A DNA stretch of 64,000 nt from Vitis vinifera (Eukaryota > Streptophyta > Magnoliopsida > Vitales > Vitaceae): the NCBI RefSeq assembly GCF_030704535.1, contig NC_081821.1:6525001-6589000 (forward strand), written 5' to 3'. Below the pieces are notes generated by a model that was given only the letters and a program-made list of their open reading frames with translations, ran no database searches and was not told where the DNA came from. Positions within the stretch are counted from its first letter, which is position 1; each line of letters starts with the position of its first letter. Shown here piece by piece: positions 50,101 to 60,534 of the stretch. The position numbers and the translations under genes were made by a program.

Positions 50101-51114
50101 TTTTGCTTGGATGCCCCACATGTTTTGGCATATTTTTGGGTGTGACAACGATCAGACAAACTCACTACTGAAGCTTACTGATGCCGTTTGCATATGGGCA
50201 TACGACTAGTTTACCTAGTTATGATTATGTTAATAGAATTGTACTTCAAGGATGGCATAAATTGTTGGATGATCCAATTTTTCTGTCTAGTAGCCTGGTT
50301 TAAAAAATAAAGATTTGTTGCTAAATTGTCCATTGGCATTTGATCGAGCTTTATTTATAAGAGCAACTAGCTAGTTTCTAATGTACTTATGAGCAATTCC
50401 TCCAATTTAAGATCATTTGACAAGTCCAATCTATTCAGTTCTGCTACAAGCTCTTCTTCCTCAATCTATTAGAGATTCTTCAGTTTCTCCAGCTCAATTT
50501 ACCATGTTAAAAGGTTGGCTATTGCAGTTCTTGAAAATTAAAACCTATAACTTGGGGGTTTTGTGTCCTTCAATTTTCGATCACCATACATCTGAGTGCT
50601 TTTATATGTATGTTGCTGATGTATTATTCATCTTCTGTTGACAATAAAAGGCTGCTCATCTTTATGATTCAGAATGGAAAATTTTGAGCTTTAGCTATAT
50701 TCCACAATTCTTTTTAATCATGAATTATCATGTTCTGTTATATATACATACAACTATAGTGAACTAGTTGCAGCCTGGCTCTGTCCCTTGGTTTTGTGAG
50801 ACAAACTTTCCATTATTTGTTTGGCAGGGGAAAACCAAGCCTGATTTTTCCTTTGAGGGAATGTCCTGTATCTTTCTCTTTTTTCCCCAACATTTCAAGA
50901 ATTGCGGGCTAGGAAGATTCAATGACCTTAAAAACCTAGGATTAGAAAAAAATACAAACAATATCAAAGCTCATAATAATTTGGGATTCTATGAAGCACT
51001 TTTATTCTGTACATAGGCATATGTCATGCCAAAGTGAACATATACTATACTGAGAAGCATAATCATGGGATAAGAACACATTATAAACAAAGATGCAGGT
51101 AGAACACAACTTCC
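47170..51114. other. Spacer between MCTP and RTM2-like genes
   Basis: The first 150 bp hold the MCTP leader and promoter. Beyond that, several frames of 65-90 codons (for example 47458-47718, 50417-50641) show no domain, and none can be joined into a recognisable product. Base composition is near the local average and less AT-rich than the other spacers, so a non-coding transcript is possible. Confidence 0.4.
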
Positions 51115-51936
51115 TCATTCCCCACCTGATTCAAATTTTCGAGTGATAAACACCCCCAAAGAAAATGCTAAGACGGCTGTCATAACAATCCCCTTGTTCT
51201 TTCTCAACTTTGATATCACGCATTCCAATAGACCAGCATCACGCCCTAATTTCTCTTTGAACACTTTATCCACACCTTCACACTGTTTGTTTCTCTCCCC
51301 ATCTATATTCTCACCTTGTTTGTCATCACCTTTGTTGGGCTTCTCATTCACATTCTCTTCCGCAACGGTGCTGGCAGTCCCATTCTCCTCCTTAGGTTCT
51401 TCCTTCTGTTCCTTGACTTTAGGGACAATTACATAGAGAATTTCGCCTTCAAATTTTGCAGTGATCTTTTCGATATCTGAATTGTTTGGCAGTTTAAAGG
51501 TCTGTTTAAACCGGATGTATTTTAATTCACTTACCCGCCTTTCTCCACTGGCCATCAGTTGGTTGGTCTGATAATCAACTTGAAGCTTCACCTCCTCCCT
51601 CTTGAAACCTTAATATAAGAGAGACAAAAGTTAAAGTCTCTACTTTTCCATATTTATAATCACAGAGAATGCATTTGTTTCCATGCAAGCTTTAAGTTTT
51701 GTAATTGTAGTGATTAAACTTTATATATATAGAGATATCAAACCATAAATTAGGCTCAACACAACACTGAAATGCATGTAAGAAGATGAAAATTCAATAC
51801 CAGGAAGATCAACAAGGAGATAGTGACATTTTTCATCCTCACTCCAACCAGAAGATGGAACAATATCTTGGAACGACAGGTGATCGGAAGAGTTCCTCCT
51901 CGTCTTCCCCTCTTTTGCCCCTTCAACGCTTGCCAT
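51115..51936 (-). CDS. RTM2-like protein: small heat-shock-like domain with C-terminal membrane anchor
   Basis: Two exons, 51936-51801 and 51608-51115, give 209 residues with matching phase. Residues about 20-115 form an alpha-crystallin-type domain (SFQDIVPSSGWSEDEKCHYL, VDLPGFKREEVKLQVD, GERRVSELKYIRFKQTFKLP, AKFEGEILYVIVPK). Next comes a charged Glu/Lys/Asn-rich linker, then a C-terminal membrane helix GIVMTAVLAFSLGVFI followed by TRKFESGGE. This is the plan of Arabidopsis RTM2, a phloem protein that restricts long-distance movement of potyviruses and differs from ordinary small heat-shock proteins by its tail anchor. The gene is the intact founder-like member of a local cluster with copies at 58.3 and 60.5 kb. 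Antiviral function is only inferred. A TATATATA box lies upstream near 52048-52058. Confidence 0.9.
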
Positions 51937-54273
51937 TGATGAACTAATTAATGTATATGTGAAATAGATAGAAGAACAAGAAGAGAGTTTTTTCTCTGAG
52001 TTGATACCCAATATTGAATCACTGTGATGGCGATAGACGGAGTCTTTGTATATATAAAGTGGTATAAAGAGAGAAATTTGATGAAGTGAACCTCTTTCAA
52101 AGCATTCAAATTCATACAGCTTTTCATTTCTTCTGCAACCATGCAATCTGAATTATTCTAAACTTAATTCTTTGGTGGTGTCAAATATGGTTGGTGGCCT
52201 ATTGGGTTTGGAGAGGAAAGGTACTATTCTTTGCTTTGGCTTTTGCCTTATGAACCCCTCTTTCGGTGGAACCAATTATTATTCTATATCCAGAGAGCCT
52301 GGCATACGTGCATGACTGGATATTGTTATTAGCTGTTACAAGGCCCAACTTTTTCAAAATTGAAGGGGCTGCTCCACTCTATAATTAGAGTAAGGAGGCC
52401 TAGTAGATCAATTAATTAAAAGTTGTTTCTACTTATTTACATATTAATCTGCATTTAATAGGGAGGATAGGAATAAAATAAGATGAGTCTAGGTCTAAGA
52501 ATGTTCTTGTGAGAATAGGGAAATTCTTCTTTAATTATTGTTTATTTAAAATTTTCGAGTTTCTTATTATTTTGATGATTTTTATTTAAGTTTGGTTCAT
52601 TAAGACCTTATTTAGATCAACTTCTGGGAAGGTAAAACCTCTTTTTTAAGCTAAATTAGAGTTTTTATATGTGTTTGACTAATTTTATTCAAAAGAAACT
52701 TACAATTTAAAAAAAATAACTTAATATATGAGCTAAGAAAATATTACTTTTGGTATAAGTTGTATTTTGACTTATGTGTTTCATGTTTAATAAAAATTTT
52801 GAAATATCAATAATATTGCCCTTTAAAAATTACAACTTTGGCTTGAACTTTTGCAGCCAAAAATAGGAAGTCATCCCAAATGAAGCTTAAGCGTAAATGG
52901 GAACTCTCTTAAATAGCCAATATTTTGATGGAATTAAGTAAAGACCACTATAAATACTTTATTTGAAAATTATGTATTGTGATATTCTTCAACTATTTTC
53001 ATTATCTGCTTGTTCTTAATGTTACTCTTGATTAAGATATTTATCAAGTTTATGTCTAACTTCTTATTATAAAATACTGGTTTGATCATTCATGTTTAAA
53101 ATTAAAAATATATTTCCAAAATTCATTATCATTAAGTTGAATGTTATAGCTTCGCCTACAAAAAGGAGGAAATTCCCCAAAAATGTGGTCAAGACCTAAA
53201 ACAGGGAAATTGAGATAACTGTCCCTTCATCATTTGCCATCACATAAGATAGAAATAACCAATTTAAAATTTTAAGGAAAAGATTAATTAACAGGACATA
53301 TATGAATATCTATGTAAAATAAATCATATCATGTTAAATAGAAATCCAACAAAATGTGATCAAATCGCCTGGATTTAATTTTAATAAGTTTTAAGTAAAT
53401 TTAGTAGGATTTTAAGGTCAAGAATTGTTACTTTAAGCAAATAAATTAATTTAAAGTTTGAAAATTACTTTACTATGATTCACTTTTCTTATTCATCATG
53501 GAATACAACAAATTCATTATTTCCTATTGACTTAATTAATTGGATTCTTAATGAATTATTTTCTATTCACAATAATCATGGAAGATTTTTACTTTGCTCC
53601 TCACAAATTTTAGAGTTGTTTAAGTAAATTTATCATAGTTAGTGCATTTAATTTGAGTGATTGTTTACGTCCATTAGGACATTTTGAATGTAGGATACTT
53701 GCAATGGACATTTGAAATGATGAAAACATGAGAGAGTACAACGGTTTAGGCTGTTTAGCTTTAGACATTAGAATCCATTTTAAGTTGGAACATTCAAATG
53801 TTCCCCTATGCAACATTTGAATGTCCCTATTTTGAAATGCACACTAACAGTTTAAATACCCATTACATTTCCATTTTCTTCATTTTTCTATTTCAACACT
53901 TGAGGACTTTCTCTGATAAGATCATTCTCTTGTAATTTTCACCTATTTTTCTTCCTCTCTAACTTTATGAAGCCTTTTAGTACAAATTTCATTATGACAT
54001 TTTCATTCATACACTTTATTAGGCTAGTTTCTTATTTGTCTATTTTTTATCATTTGCTTCTATGTTTTATGACATTTGACTTATATTATTTAAATCACCC
54101 ATCCTCAAGTATTTTTGTACCTCAATATTGAGGGCCACACAAGATTAAGGATTAGGATGTTTGTAATGGACTTAGCATCCTATTTAGCCTTAAGAGGATA
54201 CATCATATTACTAGGGTAAAACCATTGGGTTATTATGACATGTGAGTGCTCCTATACATAGTTGGAAGCCCAT
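51937..54273. other. AT-rich spacer upstream of the RTM2-like gene
   Basis: The first 200 bp hold the leader and promoter (TATATATACAAAG on the minus strand, near 52045-52058). The rest has no supported gene. Confidence 0.4.
52044..52058 (-). promoter_or_regulatory. TATA box of the first RTM2-like gene
   Basis: The minus strand reads TATATATACAAAGACTCC about 110 bp upstream of the ATG. The phrase TATATATACAAAG recurs in front of the second paralog (59434-59446) and is degraded in front of the third. Confidence 0.55.
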
Positions 54274-55158
54274 AGCAAAAGGAGCTTAAATTTCTTGCAT
54301 TAATTTCCTAGGTTTCATGTAAAAGCATAAGCAAACCTTGAGGTACTTCAAGGAAGAATTAGTATAGGCCAGAACTCTATGCAAATTAGGCACTAATAGA
54401 AAGCTTTATGATTCAATTATTCTAACACACGGTGCAAAGCCTTATTAAGAGTTTCCTGCAGTTATTGCAACATTTATAAAGATGCTTTTGAATATGCTTA
54501 CTTGAAAATATCAGTTTGTCTTCTTTTAGGCTTTCTTCAATTCCCTAGTAGACGAGTTTTCACTTCTTCCATGAGTCTTATAGAACATCAATTACTCTAT
54601 AGTTAAATAAGGTCTTCAATAGCATTAATTTTGGTCTTAGAACCATGTGTTTGGTGTTTTGAGAACATATATTTCGTGATTGTCCAAATCTAAAATTCTA
54701 TATGGGCCTTAGCCCAATGGTCCAAATTTGTTGTTGTTAGGGGGCATTATCAGTTTTACGTTCGAATCCTCCTAATGCAAGAAGTGGATTTTTTTTTTTT
54801 TAAACATTTTTAGGGGGCCTCCGTCAGTGCTCATTCATCTTATAAAGTGAAGAAATTTTCGGGAGTAATCAATGCAATTATGATAGTTCTAAAATAGTAT
54901 TCGCAAGAGATGATCACGCTCCTTAATCTAGCATGAAATGAAGGAATCACCAAGAACAAAAAAAAAAAAAAAGAGTAGATCATTGATATATAGAATCACT
55001 AGCCTAACCAATTTTTTAGAATGCTTGAAGTTTGGAGAATAAAAGTATATATAAAAAAAAACACACACACAAAATAACCCATGAAAGAGGGTGTTTTTCA
55101 TATGATGTAGAACTTAAGGAACAACAACACAATGAGTATTGGATTGTGAAGTCTAAGT
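54274..55158 (+). repeat. Long direct duplication, copy 1
   Basis: Matches 55273-56023 with an offset of about 1 kb, starting gcaaaaggagcttaaatttc and ending attggattgtgaagtc. The two differ by scattered substitutions and by an extra block of about 100 bp in copy 1 (roughly 54955-55070). No protein is encoded. It contains a SINE-like unit at 54703-54800. Confidence 0.8.
54703..54800 (+). mobile_element. tRNA-derived SINE-like unit, copy 1
   Basis: Carries an A box (TAGCCCAATGG, 54710-54720) and a B box (GTTCGAATCC, 54760-54769) matching the RNA polymerase III consensus, spaced as in tRNA-derived SINEs, followed by a T-run (54789-54800). It does not fold as a tRNA gene because the rest of the cloverleaf is missing. 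Confidence 0.45.
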
Positions 55159-55272
55159 TAGTTTTATTACACACAATGAATATTGAATTGTGAATTCTTA
55201 GTTTTATTACACTTCACAAAAAATGTCGAGGATTGAGTTTGCTTAAGACATAATGTTTGTATTCTAAGCAAT

Positions 55273-56023
55273 GGCAAAAAGAGCTTAAATTTCTTGCATT
55301 AATTTCCTAGGTTTCATGTAAAAGCATAAGCAAACCTTGAGGTACTTTAAGAAAGAATTGGTATAGGCCAAAACTCTATGCAAAGTAGGCACTAATAGAA
55401 AGTTTTATGATTCAATATTCTAACACGTGGTACAAAGCCTTATTTAGAGTTTCCTACAATTATTACAACATTTATAAAGATGTTTTTGAATATACTTACT
55501 TGAAAATATCAGTTGTCTTCTTTTAGGCTTTCTTCAATTTGCTAGTAGATGAGTTTTCATTCATTCCATGAGTCTTATAGAACATCAATTACTCTACAGT
55601 TAAATAAGATCTTTAATAGCATTAATTTTGGTCTTAGAACCATGTGTTTGGTGTTTTGAGAACATATATTTGGTGATTGTCCAAATCTAAAATTCTATAT
55701 GGGCTTTAGCCCAATGGTTCAAATATCTCATTGTTAGGGAGCATTATCAGTCTTGCGTTCGAATCCTCCTAATGCAAGAAGTGGATTTTTATTTTTTATT
55801 TTTTTTTAACATTTTTAGGGGGTCAGTGCTCTTATAAAGTGAAGAAAATTTTTGGAACTAGTCAATGCAATTATGATAGTTCTAAAATAGTGTTGGGATT
55901 ACACTCCTTAATCTAGCATGATATGAATTTGAATGAATCACCAAGACAACACAAAATAACCCATGAAAGAGGGTGCTAGAACTTGAGAAACAATTACACA
56001 ATGAGTATTGGATTGTGAAGTCT
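55273..56023 (+). repeat. Long direct duplication, copy 2
   Basis: Second copy of the unit at 54274-55158. It includes the A box at 55706-55716 and the B box at 55757-55766 of the SINE-like unit. Shorter than copy 1. Confidence 0.8.
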
Positions 56024-56084
56024 TTTTTAGCCACGTCACAAATTTATGAAAGGGTTTCAAATTTGGGTCTTTTTTAGACCCATC

Positions 56085-56840
56085 ACCAATTTATGAATGG
56101 TGTGAGAGGTTTCCCTCTACGTGTCCTCCCCCAAATTGAAAGCCCTTTGGTCCATCCAAGGTAAGCAGATGAGTCGTTTGAGATCAATGCGTCTGAACTA
56201 AAACAAGCTTCGTCTGGCGCAAGAGGAGAGAGATTTCCTTCTTTCTCAATGCCAGACAGAATAAACATACCAAACCGATTGGGATTTCCAAATACATCAA
56301 TCAACACAGTCGGAGATTGCAGGCATTGAACAAATGGATAATCACACCCAGTGCCTAAGTGACAGCCTAGATGACATTTACGCCTAAAAGTCAATGTCTA
56401 CTAATGGCTACGCGCAATCAGCGACATTGACAAACATAAATGCATAGTCAACTACATGGTCCAAGATTCTTGCTCAACAACCAGCAAATGACACCAATGG
56501 CTCTCGTTTGATATGATTGTCCAATCCTCGCAAAGATAATGACATTGACTCTTTTGCTAAGGCTTGATTTCCGCCCTAATGGGAATCATCATCACAAGAA
56601 AGGCATGAATGTACAATCAAAGCTATGATGATGGTGTCATCCGCTCTATAAAAACCCCTCAAGAAGTATGAAAAAGGTACATATACAAAGTCATTCAAAA
56701 TACTACACCAAAAAATGGGTTTCTTTTTACTTTAAATATTGAAACATGCATCTTGGGTCATTCCCACATAGAATCCCAACCCAACTCACAAGTTCTTATT
56801 GAACGTACATCACCAACACTTTGCTTAAATAATAGATTTC
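56085..56840 (+). mobile_element. Probable solo LTR or LTR fragment of a retrotransposon
   Basis: About 750 bp of mixed-composition DNA in an AT-rich setting has the look of an LTR: a long U3-like part, a CTCTATAAAAACCCC TATA box (56643-56657), then an R/U5-like part ending near acatcaccaaca. No internal coding region and no second LTR is seen, so it would be an old, incomplete fossil. Family not assignable; exact ends are uncertain. Confidence 0.35.
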
Positions 56841-57546
56841 CATCTCGTTGCTAGGCGATGTGCGATTGCATCACATCCTTGAAGTGAAAAATTAACTTAA
56901 GTGATTAGATTGAACCCTTCAATATGAAAGACGTGTCGTTAAGCCAACCTTGTTGTTTGTGATAAAATATACATGTTATATATATAAGATTCATAAATGT
57001 AAATATCCTATGTATTTATATTATAAATATGTCATAATATATACCTAATATAAATTAATTAGAATAAAATTATTATAAATTAATTAATTTTAAATATAGT
57101 GTATTTTGTATAATAATTAAATATAAAATAAATAAAAATTTATAAATAAAATTATCCACATTTAAAATAAAAAATATTGATACATGTATCACCATTTCTT
57201 TTATGTCATTGAATAAATCCAAATAAGATAAATATCTATAAAATATATATTAAATTATGAATATTATTGTTGGTTATCATAAATTATATGTTACATATAT
57301 TAATTTTTTTAATAAAACAATATCAAAATGTCTATTATTACTTGTTATATAATTTTTTTTTGTTATATAATTTTTTTTTAACATTTTCAAGAGTTTTTAT
57401 CAATTTTCGTCTCATTAATATTTTATGTAAAAATATCTACCATTATTCCCAATCTCCATTAAGTTTTCAACTCATTACGCATGCACTCTCCAACCTCCCA
57501 ACAAATGATAATTATTTCCAACTTCTTATTTTCTTATTATGAATCT
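56841..57546. other. AT-rich spacer
   Basis: No gene. Mostly A/T with TTAATTAA-type palindromes around 57050-57120. A 91-codon frame at 57267-57542 is a chance frame of low-complexity residues. Confidence 0.4.
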
Positions 57547-57846
57547 CTAAATTATGCTTGGTTCATCATAAATTTGAGAGAAAATATAAGAAAAAGAAAA
57601 TAAAGAGATAAAATAAAAGGAAAATAAAAAATAGATTTAAAATTAATAAATTATTTTTATTTTACTATTTCAAATTTATTTTAATTAATTTAACTTTTCA
57701 TGGATTAAACAGTTTAAAAATAAATAAAATTTTAACTAATTTAAATTATATTTGATTTTTTTTTAAGTATTTTTTATTAGAAGAAAATCGTTTTTCTTTT
57801 TTCTTTTTTCTTTTGTTAATAATTCTCGAAAGCAAACATAGCCCTA
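57547..57846. mobile_element. MITE, family B, inverted copy
   Basis: About 300 bp, opens ctaaattatgcttggttcat and closes cgaaagcaaacatagcccta, an inverted pair like the ends of copies at 10644 and 10944. The inner phrase agatttaaaattaataaatt is the reverse complement of the one in those copies. It lies just downstream of the second RTM2-like gene. Confidence 0.55.
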
Positions 57847-57874
57847 AAGTTTATGAAACCCATCGCTTAGAATT

Positions 57875-58310
57875 TTCTTCCGGACACAAACCAAGTTTCA
57901 GAGGAAGCAACAAGTGGGCAGTACAGATTGATCTATCTATCATTTTGTAAGGTTCATCCATTGATCATTTTCTTCTCCATTCTGCGGACCGTAATTGAAC
58001 AGATACAACCCAGAGAGGGCTTTGTTTTGATGGGAATATGTTGTTTTCTATGAAATTCGAAGAGCTCACAAGATCAGTGGTTGAAACTTGTGCTGACAAA
58101 AATTAAAAAGAAGATACATATAGCAGACAAACAGAAGTTCATTGGTGCATTGGGATTCTTATTAAGTCACTTTCTTGAATATGTGGATCATATATCCAGG
58201 GTATAATCCTGAGATGAATAAGTGAATATATAAATGCATCGTAAACAAACACTGCGGGTTGATTGATTCACCAACTCCTTCTATCAATGTCAAGCTACTT
58301 TGAATTTTCG
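57875..58310 (-). repeat. Duplicated 3' flank of RTM2-like gene 2
   Basis: The sequence 57875-58310 (cggacacaaaccaagtttca onward) matches 60045-60560 beside RTM2-like gene 3. This shows that the genes were copied as one unit of about 2 kb including flank, with later insertions and deletions. Confidence 0.75.
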
Positions 58311-59340
58311 ACGCAGCAAATACCCTAATGAAATGGCTATAAAAGCCGTTATAACGATCCCCTTGTACGCCTTCAACTTGATCATTACATTTTCTAACAT
58401 AGTTTCATCTCTTTTTGATCCCTTCTGTTGTTGGTCACTTCCGACTTTCCCCGTCCGTTTGTCACTTCCGTCGTTTGGGGTTTCGCCTTTCACTTCTACA
58501 TCAGCCTGCTTCTTTGGGATGGCTATCTCGAGAGGTTTCGTAGGGGATGTTTGTTGGTCTATGCACAGCTTCACGTCTTTCCCAGCAGCTTAGAAAGAGA
58601 GCAACAAATTAAAGATTACCAACATTCTACTTTTCCATTGAATACACTTGTTTCTATAAATTGTGTGTGTATATATAGAGGCTAAGAAGAAGAGCAATTA
58701 AACAATGATTCATAGATTTAACAGATCATTTATTTTCTAACAAGAAGAAAAGAGTTCAAGTAACTTCAAGAAGTAAGCCTCCAAAGATGACAAAGCAGAA
58801 AATTGGCGAGAAGAAATTTATTCAATACCGGTAATATTGATTTGGACATGATCTTGATACTCCGTCCATTCACCAACATTTGAAATAGGCTTTGTTTTTG
58901 GTTTTTCGACATTCCCTTTTACTGTCACATCCTTCTTTGGGATGGTTATCTCGAGAGGTTTCGTAGGGGATGGCATGCACAGCTTTACCTCTCTCCCAGC
59001 AGCTTAGAATGAGAGCAACAAATTAAAGATTAACAACATTCTACTTCTCCATTGAATACATTTGTTTCTATAAATTGTGTGTGTATATAGAGGCTAAAAA
59101 GAAGAGCAATTAAACAATGATTCATAGATTTAACAGATCATTTATTTTCTAACAAGAAGAAAAGAGTTCAAGGAACTTCAACAAGTAAGCCTCCAAAGAT
59201 GACAAAGCAGAATATTGGTGAGAAGAAATTTATTCAATACCGGTAATATTGATTTGGACACGATCTCCATCCTCCGTCCAATTTCCAACATCTGAAATTG
59301 GTGTTTCTGAAATAGCTTTTGCTGCTGTGTTGTCTGTCAT
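58290..59340 (-). CDS. RTM2-like protein with duplicated internal exon
   Basis: Three minus-strand exons, 59340-59241, 59002-58829 and 58588-58290, join in phase to 573 nt, 190 residues. Exon 1 gives MTDNTAAKAISETPISDVGN, then WTEDGDRVQINITG. Exon 2 begins AAGREVKLCMPSPTKPLEIT and ends by repeating the end of exon 1 (ISNVGEWTEYQDHVQINITG). Exon 3 begins AAGKDVKLCIDQQTSPTKPL like exon 2 and ends in a charged linker and membrane helix GIVITAFIAISLGYLL, RRKFKVA. Intron and flanks were copied too, with a period of about 413 bp. The protein therefore carries two short, degenerate pieces of the alpha-crystallin domain (W-T-E-x-x-D-x-V-Q-I-N-I-T-G standing for the W..E.....V.LPG start) in place of one full domain. 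All three exons keep their splice sites and frame, so it may be expressed. It would hardly act as a chaperone. Confidence 0.7.
58480..59300 (-). repeat. Tandem exon-intron duplication in RTM2-like gene 2
   Basis: Two units of about 413 bp (about 58480-58885 and 58920-59300) share the exon start (ctgctgggaaagacgtgaag or a variant), the intron (aattaaagattaacaacatt, tgtgtgtgtatata) and the exon end (caaatcaatattaccg). A third, older version is in gene 3 at 61340-61670. Confidence 0.8.
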
Positions 59341-59433
59341 AGATAAGGTATGAAGGAAGCAGAGGGATGTTAGGCCTTGAGCTGATACAATATTAGTAGC
59401 CTGTGGTGATGGTGACTGAATCAGTTTTATGGC

Positions 59434-59446
59434 TTTGTATATATAG
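59434..59446 (-). promoter_or_regulatory. TATA box of RTM2-like gene 2
   Basis: Minus strand TATATATACAAAGCC about 100 bp upstream of the ATG, the same phrase as in front of the first RTM2-like gene. Confidence 0.5.
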
Positions 59447-59863
59447 CTAGAAAATGGAACTTTTCTTGCTCAACCATGTGAATCTTATTCCAAACTTTTT
59501 TCTTTCTTGGATGTTTAGACCTAGGATTGTAACTCAATTATGATCTCTAACCGAGGAAAGGTACTATTCCTTGCGTTCGATATCCCACTTGTTGGGAATT
59601 TGATAAAAGAATGTTTCAAACTTTAAAAAAAAGGAATAAAATATTTTACTCATTTGATAAGTCTGTAATAACTTCACTTGATTTGATAAGCCAATAATCC
59701 TTTAGCTTGTAATTGAGCACCTTAGATATTTCCAACCTTTAGGCTAGAAGTTATGGAATTTTGGGAATTAATCCGTGATATTCAAAACCCGTCTACTCAT
59801 AAAAAAGAACCTTTTTTCCTTCTTGTAGATATTTGAAAGGTTCAAACACCTCTCAAAGTTTCT

Positions 59864-59889
59864 TTATTATATTATTATTATTATTATTA
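59864..59889. repeat. (ATT)n microsatellite
   Basis: About eight ATT units between the two duplicated RTM2-like genes. Confidence 0.9.
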
Positions 59890-60534
59890 CTTTAGATAGA
59901 TTGATCAATTTTTCCTTTGAACATGCTCATAGAGAAGACATCGTCGAGAGCTATTGGAATTATATCTTGGAGTGCTCATGATCATCAACCGTTAGTACTC
60001 ATATGGAGGGAGACAAAAAAAACTTTGAATCCCATCACTGAGAAGGACACAAACCAAGTTTCTGAGGAAGCAACAAGAGAGCAGTGGGTGCATGAGGTTA
60101 TTTGGTAAATGAACTGATACAGATTGATTTATCTATCATTTTGTAAGGTTCATCCATTGATCATTTTCTGCAGACCGCAATTGAACAGATACAACCCAGA
60201 GAGAGCTTTGGAATTTAAACTGAAAATTAAATCGATTGAAAATTGATGGCTTGAGAGAATTTTATGGGGTTTTCTTTCGATGGGTATATGTTGTTGTCTA
60301 CAAAATTCAAAGAGCTCACATGATCAGTGGTTGAATTTATGCTGACAAAAATTAAAAAGAAGATATATGGCAAGCAGACAAACAGAAGCTCATTGGCGAA
60401 TTGGGATTCTTATTAAGTCGCTTCATTCAATATGTGGATCATACGTAAAGGGTACAACCATGAGATGAATGAGTGAATATACAAACGCATCATAAACAAA
60501 CAATGCAGGTTGATTGATTCACCAACTCCTTCCA

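Larger units (their letters stand above)
59341..60534. other. Region between RTM2-like genes 2 and 3
   Basis: Holds the promoter of gene 2 (TATATATACAAAG on the minus strand at 59434-59446), an ATT microsatellite (59864-59889) and the duplicated 3' flank of gene 3. A 63-codon frame at 59917-60108 is not supported. Confidence 0.45.

Noticed and set aside
54703-54800. Possible tRNA gene
   Set aside because: A and B boxes match, but no acceptor stem, anticodon stem or D-arm pairing is seen; a SINE-like unit fits better.
56083-56394. 103-codon minus-strand frame
   Set aside because: No recognised domain; it falls inside the probable LTR remnant, where chance frames are common.
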